DNA from: Tragulus kanchil
Lineage: Eukaryota; Chordata; Mammalia; Artiodactyla; Tragulidae
Length of the DNA stretch: 64,000 nucleotides
Reading direction: 5' to 3'
Assembly: GCA_022376925.1 (NCBI GenBank)
Contig: JAIOJX010000005.1
Span: 158,239,501 to 158,303,500 of the forward strand
Shown here: piece by piece, positions 58,203 through 64,000 of the stretch
How positions within the stretch are numbered: position 1 is the first letter of the stretch
How the letters are laid out: every line of letters begins with the position of its first letter
Translations under genes and position numbers: made by a program
Notes under the pieces: model-generated
Databases searched by the model: none
What the model was told of the DNA's origin: nothing
Seen by the model: the letters and a program-made list of their open reading frames with translations, nothing else

Positions 58203-58836
58203 ACCCGCTCAGGTTAAAGCATTGAATGCAAGCGCCTTCACCAGAGAGGCCTGAAACCCTCCTTGGCCAGAAAGTGTAAAATCCGCTCCCTCTCCGAGGT
58301 CCAGAAATCACAGGGGCGGGAGGAAGTTAGGGGAAGGCCAATCTGAACTATAATTAGGACCCAAGGTGACACGCGTCGTCCTAGCAGCCTGCTCCCCACC
58401 AAACCACCCCAGCCCGAGGAGGGACTCCACCCGGGAAGACGCTGATGTGACCTGAGGAGCTCGGACGAGGCTCAGACCCCCAGAGAGCCCGAGTTGTAAC
58501 TGCTCTGGGCTGTGGCCTGGGCGGTGGAGGGTTTAGAAGCCCCATAGGTTACTCTAGCATGCAGTCAGGGTTGAGAACCCATGGGGCTGCTTCTGTTAAG
58601 CTAGCCACAGAAGGCAGGCATCATGAACCCCACTCATGCCTGTGTTGAGCCCAAAAAGAGAACAGTGTAAGACAATAGACTGTTTTTTTTTTTTTTTTTT
58701 TTTTTTTTTAGAGAAACAGTTTGTGTATCAGTTCTATTGTTAGGTCCTCAAAGAATTTTGAGGTTTCTGGGATTCCTATACAAGAGTTAGAAATCGAATT
58801 CCCTCCATTTAATGCTGACTGAGCTCTGTCTTCGCA
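58203..58836. other. Unassigned, with a 27-base poly-T
   Basis: No gene recognised. A run of about 27 T lies at 58683-58709 without an attached SINE or LINE body that I can recognise. Confidence 0.55.
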
Positions 58837-59021
58837 GGGGCTTCCTAGGTGGCGCTAGTGGTAAAGAAACTGCCTGCCAATGCAGGAGGCTTAAATCCCC
58901 TGGAGGAGGGCGCGGAAACCCACTCCAGTATCCTTGCCTGGAGAAGCCCACGGTCAGAGGAGCTTGGCGGGCTATGGTCCACAGAGTCGGACACGACTGA
59001 AGCGACTTAGGACACACACGC
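58837..59021 (+). repeat. Bov-tA SINE with near-perfect TSD
   Basis: The head ggggcttcctaggtggcgct is followed by the Bov-A body (cccctggaggagggcg, cttgcctggagaagcccac, cagagtcggacacgactga). An 11-base duplication gag(c/t)tctgtct lies at 58821-58831 and 59022-59032. The B-box is damaged. Ruminant specific. Confidence 0.9.
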
Positions 59022-59243
59022 GAGTTCTGTCTGAGGCTGGGGTAGAAAGCTGACTGCCTCCTGGCCAAGTGGTAGTGTGCGTGAGCGAGGCGGACCGGGC
59101 CAGGGCAGACCCCCAGGTGTGCGGCGACACCCCAGGCTGGAGGGGCCGAGTCCAGCACGCGCACCTTGGTGCCAGTCATGTCCTCTCCACGCGACCCCGG
59201 GATGCCAGGTCATCCAGTTTCCAAGAGAAACCAGAGATTTGCG

Positions 59244-59375
59244 TTTTTTTAGTAGTGTCTATTTATTTGGCTGCACCAGGTCTTAGTTGAGGCGTGTGGG
59301 ATCTAGATCCCTGACCAGAGACCTGGCCCACCTGTATTGGGAGCGTGGAGTCCCAGACATTAGGTCACCAAAAAT
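59244..59375 (-). repeat. CHR-type SINE
   Basis: The antisense body ttatttggctgcaccaggtc, then gtgggatctagatccctgac, then a diverged tRNA head. The B-box is mutated. Confidence 0.8.
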
Positions 59376-59544
59376 TTGTACTTTTGTGTGACATCTTCTA
59401 GTTTTTAAATGGAAGCTAACTTAGCGTTAAAAAAAACCCAGTAAACTAGCAAGGAGCGCCTGTGAGCCTCCCCTTTGTGACCTCACCAGCCTGTGGCTAA
59501 AAGACCACTAGTCCCCGGGGCCCCTGACAAGCTGTTCCCCTGCC

Positions 59545-59635
59545 CCTCAGGGCTGCAGTTAGACCTGGTGCCATTCTTCCTAAGCCTGGCACATAGCAGG
59601 CTCTTGATAAATAGCTGCTGAATGGAGGGACAGGC
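59545..59635 (+). repeat. L2/MIR 3' end
   Basis: The gcctggcacatagcaggctc block followed by ttgataaatagctgctgaat is the classical L2/MIR 3' end. Confidence 0.7.
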
Positions 59636-59640
59636 AGAGT

Positions 59641-60243
59641 GAATGGCACGAGCCCAGAATGCCCTGTAAGTCAGGGCAGTGAGTCGGCCATAAAACCCAG
59701 TTAAGCGTATTGCTAGACGAAAGCATTGACTCCCGTGCCAGATTGTTCGCTGAGGCCCGCACCAAGGAAGGCTTCAGAGTAGCCTGGCGCCAGAGGTCTG
59801 GGCCAGAGGGAGCAGCATGTGCCCGGCCAGGGGCCAGCGGGAGTGCTGCAGGGCCAGCCTCAAGGCAGTAACCAGCGGTGCAAGGGCCCCCACCTTGCCA
59901 CGTCACGGAAGACACCCTCCCCTCATATGCCTGGTCCGTCTCCCTCGCGGTGCCTCTAGACATGGCTCAAGAGGTGCGTGTGGCTCGTGGCTCATGACAG
60001 CAGGGCATCAGACTAAGAACAGCATGCTCAGAGAGACAGAGGGACAGCAAGAGCTGTGGGGTCAGCTCAAGAGGTCCATCCTTAGAGATCCGTCAGCGGT
60101 CTTCAGGCCCGGACCCTGGAGGCTCACGCAGGCCTTCAGCACCTGCCGGCTCGGCGCCACGCAGCTGGGAGGGGGTGCCGCCGCCACTGCGTATGCTCAG
60201 TTGACAGGGGAAAGCTTTAATATTCCCTCCCTTTTCCAGAATC
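59641..60243. other. Unassigned non-coding DNA
   Basis: No repeat or exon recognised. The frames on both strands (127 and 144 codons) overlap each other and have no domain. Confidence 0.5.
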
Positions 60244-62393
60244 TTTTCTGAAGGTTTGCCTTCCAGCCCTACTCCCAAAGGTTGTAAATAAAATGCTCCC
60301 CACGTACCCTTCCCAGTCCTCGTTACCATAGGCTTTTCTCCTGTTCTTGACTCCGCTTTTCTTGTTTTAAACTTAAACTTTTAAATTTTTATCAAAGATA
60401 TACATGTTCAGTTTTCAAAAGACAATACATTCAAAGAAAGTATATTTAATATGGTTTAAAAATATAAAATTACAGATGGTGATGTAATGTCTCCTTCTGA
60501 ACCATCTCTTCCTCCAAAGATGATAGTTTATGCATAAACATAGAAAAATGTGTGCATTTTCCCCATTTTTTTAACACCAGTTTTTCTGCACCTTGGCAGG
60601 CTCTCGACTTTCTCTCTCCCTGTCTCCAGCTGCACAGTCTCTCATGGTAAGGACAGAGATGTACCATAATCTGTTCAACCAGGCCCAACTGATGAGCGTT
60701 TAGGTTGGTTCGGTTCTCCTGCTGGGCAGACAGGGCTGCACTGCTGTCCCTGCGCCTGCTGTGTCCGGCTGGGAACCCAGCCAGAGTTAAAGCTTTTTGA
60801 AAAATCTCTTGTGGCTCTGCCTCCACATCACATCAGTGATTCACCGCGTCAGTGTATTAACCTGCTTTCTTCCCCTCCAGAAGCACTCAGATCTTCTTAA
60901 GTTCCTTAGGAACATGCTTTACTTTCTCCTTCACTGTAGTGGCCCCTCAGTGGTCTCTAGGAAACTTACACCCTTCATATCTGGGAAAACTTCTTGTGTT
61001 GTTTCTCCAACATGTGTCTTCTCTGCTCTTTTTTTGTGGAACATCTGCTAATTGGATAATGGACCTCTTGGTTTGGTCATCTCATTCTCTTATCCTTTTT
61101 CTTCTATTTTCTGTCTTTGTCATTTTGCTTGATCTCCTAGGAAATTTCCTCAAATTTAAGCTTCTAAGTATTTTGTCGAATTACTATTTCAGTTCATAAT
61201 TTTAATTTACAAGAACATTTTCTTGTTCTCCAAATGTTTCTTTTTCACATTATTTTATTCTTAGTTCAAGGGTGTGGTAATGTTTTCTTTTATCTTTCTA
61301 GTGGTAATGTAAATTTTTTCTGAAGGTTTGCCTTCCAGCCCTACTCCCAAAGGTTGTAAATAAAATGCTCCCCACGTACCCTTCCCAGTCCTCGTTACCA
61401 TAGGCTTTTCTCCTGTTCTTGACTCCGCTTTTCTTGTTTTAAACTTAAACTTTTAAATTTTTATCAAAGATATACATGTTCAGTTTTCAAAAGACAATAC
61501 ATTCAAAGAAAGTATATTTAATATGGTTTAAAAATATAAAATTACAGATGGTGATGTAATGTCTCCTTCTGAACCATCTCTTCCTCCAAAGATGATAGTT
61601 TATGCATAAACATAGAAAAATGTGTGCATTTTCCCCATTTTTTTAACACCAGTTTTTCTGCACCTTGGCAGGCTCTCGACTTTCTCTCTCCCTGTCTCCA
61701 GCTGCACAGTCTCTCATGGTAAGGACAGAGATGTACCATAATCTGTTCAACCAGGCCCAACTGATGAGCGTTTAGGTTGGTTCGGTTCTCCTGCTGGGCA
61801 GACAGGGCTGCACTGCTGTCCCTGCGCCTGCTGTGTCCGGCTGGGAACCCAGCCAGAGTTAAAGCTTTTTGAAAAATCTCTTGTGGCTCTGCCTCCACAT
61901 CACATCAGTGATTCACCGCGTCAGTGTATTAACCTGCTTTCTTCCCCTCCAGAAGCACTCAGATCTTCTTAAGTTCCTTAGGAACATGCTTTACTTTCTC
62001 CTTCACTGTAGTGGCCCCTCAGTGGTCTCTAGGAAACTTACACCCTTCATATCTGGGAAAACTTCTTGTGTTGTTTCTCCAACATGTGTCTTCTCTGCTC
62101 TTTTTTTGTGGAACATCTGCTAATTGGATAATGGACCTCTTGGTTTGGTCATCTCATTCTCTTATCCTTTTTCTTCTATTTTCTGTCTTTGTCATTTTGC
62201 TTGATCTCCTAGGAAATTTCCTCAAATTTAAGCTTCTAAGTATTTTGTCGAATTACTATTTCAGTTCATAATTTTAATTTACAAGAACATTTTCTTGTTC
62301 TCCAAATGTTTCTTTTTCACATTATTTTATTCTTAGTTCAAGGGTGTGGTAATGTTTTCTTTTATCTTTCTAGTGGTAATGTAAATTTTTTTT
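60244..62393 (+). repeat. Tandem duplication 17 (period 1072)
   Basis: Copy 1 is about 60244-61319 and copy 2 about 61316-62391. They share ttttctg at the seam. I saw no substitutions between copies. The unit ends in the L1-like block below. Confidence 0.95.
60900..61320 (-). repeat. Probable L1/HAL1-like 3' fragment
   Basis: The blocks gtcattttgcttgatctcct, ggaaatttcctcaaatttaa and aagaacattttcttgttctc follow an old L1/HAL1-type antisense region. Further copies lie at about 61972-62460 and 63246-63570 through duplications 17 and 18. The subfamily is not resolved. Confidence 0.5.
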
Positions 62394-64000
62394 CTGGTTT
62401 TATTATGCTTACTAAGCTGTATCTGAGGTTTTTTGTTTGTTTGTTTGTTTGTTTTCTATTTGCATTTGTTCTCTGTCATTATAGAGTCTTCTGTGATCTT
62501 TTAGCTGTTAGGCACTAAGACAGTTGGCCAAAAGCTTCGTGTTTTGTGTGTGGGCAGGTTTGTGGCCTTCATTCCAGGCTGTCAGGCAGAGCGCAGGCTC
62601 TTCACTGGGGCCCTGTCCACAGACTCAGGCCCAGCCCTCTGGGCGCCGCCTGCTCCTTCTCGTGGGAATGCTCTTCAGTCCCTCACGGAGGGCTCAGCCC
62701 AGCTGTCACTTCACTGGGGAACTTTCTTAAATGTCTTATCTAAAGCCGTGCGCTCTGCTCAGGGTACTTAACCCTGCATATTTTTTCCATGCCTTCTTTA
62801 ACTCTTTCATTTGTCTCTCTCTCCTACTAGAAGGTAAGCTTCCTGAGGGCAGAGTTGAAAATGGGGTCTTCCTCATTAAGCTGTTCATAAGTGTGTGTGG
62901 AAGGAAGACTGGAGGGACAGAGGAGGAGGATCATTGTCTCTAGCTCTTTCCTTCTGGGCTGGTCACGGTCTCAGGCTCCAGGCCCTTCCTCCCCCAGGGG
63001 GTTGAGCCTGGATCACGGTGGCCTGGAAGCCACGGGTGGAAGGGGCCTGGGCATGCTGCTGGCTGGGCTCTTCCCTTCTGTGTGTTCCTTGCTCTCGGCT
63101 CCTTCAGGGTCCCACCCTCGGCTCTGCCTGGGGTCCCAGAGTCTAGATCCTCTCTGTCCAAGGACTCGAGTGGAATCCCTGTCTCCTGCAGGGGTGGAAA
63201 GGGCTCATCCCACTGTGCAAAAGGGGGGGAGCTACGTTTTAAGATCCTCTTGGTTTGGTCATCTCATTCTCTTATCCTTTTCTTCTATTTTCTGTCTTTG
63301 TCATTTTGCTTGATCTCCTAGGAAATTTCCTCAAATTTAAGCTTCTAAGTATTTTGTCGAATTACTATTTCAGTTCATAATTTTAATTTACAAGAACATT
63401 TTCTTGTTCTCCAAATGTTTCTTTTTCACATTATTTTATTCTTAGTTCAAGGGTGTGGTAATGTTTTCTTTTATCTTTCTAGTGGTAATGTAAATTTTTT
63501 TTCTGGTTTTATTATGCTTACTAAGCTGTATCTGAGGTTTTTTGTTTGTTTGTTTGTTTGTTTTCTATTTGCATTTGTTCTCTGTCATTATAGAGTCTTC
63601 TGTGATCTTTTAGCTGTTAGGCACTAAGACAGTTGGCCAAAAGCTTCGTGTTTTGTGTGTGGGCAGGTTTGTGGCCTTCATTCCAGGCTGTCAGGCAGAG
63701 CGCAGGCTCTTCACTGGGGCCCTGTCCACAGACTCAGGCCCAGCCCTCTGGGCGCCGCCTGCTCCTTCTCGTGGGAATGCTCTTCAGTCCCTCACGGAGG
63801 GCTCAGCCCAGCTGTCACTTCACTGGGGAACTTTCTTAAATGTCTTATCTAAAGCCGTGCGCTCTGCTCAGGGTACTTAACCCTGCATATTTTTTCCATG
63901 CCTTCTTTAACTCTTTCATTTGTCTCTCTCTCCTACTAGAAGGTAAGCTTCCTGAGGGCAGAGTTGAAAATGGGGTCTTCCTCATTAAGCTGTTCATAAG
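62136..64000 (+). repeat. Tandem duplication 18 (period 1109-1110), cut by window end
   Basis: Copy 1 starts at about 62136 and copy 2 at about 63246. The match still continues at 64000 (which pairs with 62891), so the end of the unit is outside the window. One T is missing from a run near 63279. About 260 bases at the start are also present at about 61064, giving three copies. 62430-62455 is a (GTTT)n stretch, repeated in copy 2. Confidence 0.93.

Noticed and set aside
58683..58709. Poly-T as the antisense tail of a processed pseudogene
   Set aside because: No coding remnant or target-site duplication could be recognised next to it.

Overview
The window is nuclear DNA from a ruminant mammal. 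It carries BovB (RTE-clade) LINE fragments whose reverse-strand reading frames still show the tail of the BovB polyprotein (the RWLDGI motif), a tRNA-derived Bov-tA/Bov-A SINE, CHR-type tRNA-Glu SINEs typical of cetruminants, and ordinary mammalian L1, L2 and MIR remnants. I found no protein-coding exon, tRNA, rRNA or CRISPR array that I can support. The longest open frames (up to 157 codons) are read through SINEs or duplicated non-coding DNA. Sequence of this kind is intronic or intergenic.

The dominant structure is a set of 18 direct tandem duplications, each with a period of about 1.07 to 1.17 kb. They start at about 0.6, 9.4, 11.2, 15.0, 18.3, 20.4, 22.6, 24.4, 33.8, 37.0, 40.4, 43.4, 45.5, 49.7, 54.2, 56.0, 60.2 and 62.1 kb. 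About 20 kb of the 64 kb is redundant, so the underlying locus is probably close to 44 kb. Neighbouring duplications often overlap, which leaves short stretches in three copies. The copies differ by a few transitions, as two alleles would, and by deletions and homopolymer changes concentrated near the seams. The short spacers at many seams read as deletion-rich versions of the flanking sequence. The simplest reading is failed merging of overlapping contig ends or noisy long-read gap filling, not a biological amplification.

The most interesting biological element is a tRNA-derived SINE family. It has intact A-box and B-box sequences, a body unlike the Bov-tA, Bov-A2 or CHR elements I recognise, and target-site duplications at four independent insertions (3.4, 13.8, 15.5 and 18.1 kb), plus a truncated copy at 13.6 kb. 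It comes in a long GC-rich form and a shorter form. It may be specific to a lineage outside the well-annotated bovids; a tragulid is one possibility, but I could not test this.

Layout: 0-9.4 kb holds L1, BovB, CHR and the unnamed SINE. 9.4-18 kb holds L2 remnants and a cluster of the unnamed SINE with BovB. 18-27 kb is four chained duplications of mostly unique DNA. 27-34 kb is the longest stretch without duplication and holds a MITE-like element, a MIR, an L1 end and AT-rich unique blocks. 34-58 kb is largely unique DNA with AT-rich blocks rich in homeodomain-type sites, plausibly regulatory but untested. 58-64 kb returns to Bov-tA, CHR and L1-like DNA and ends inside the second copy of the last duplication.
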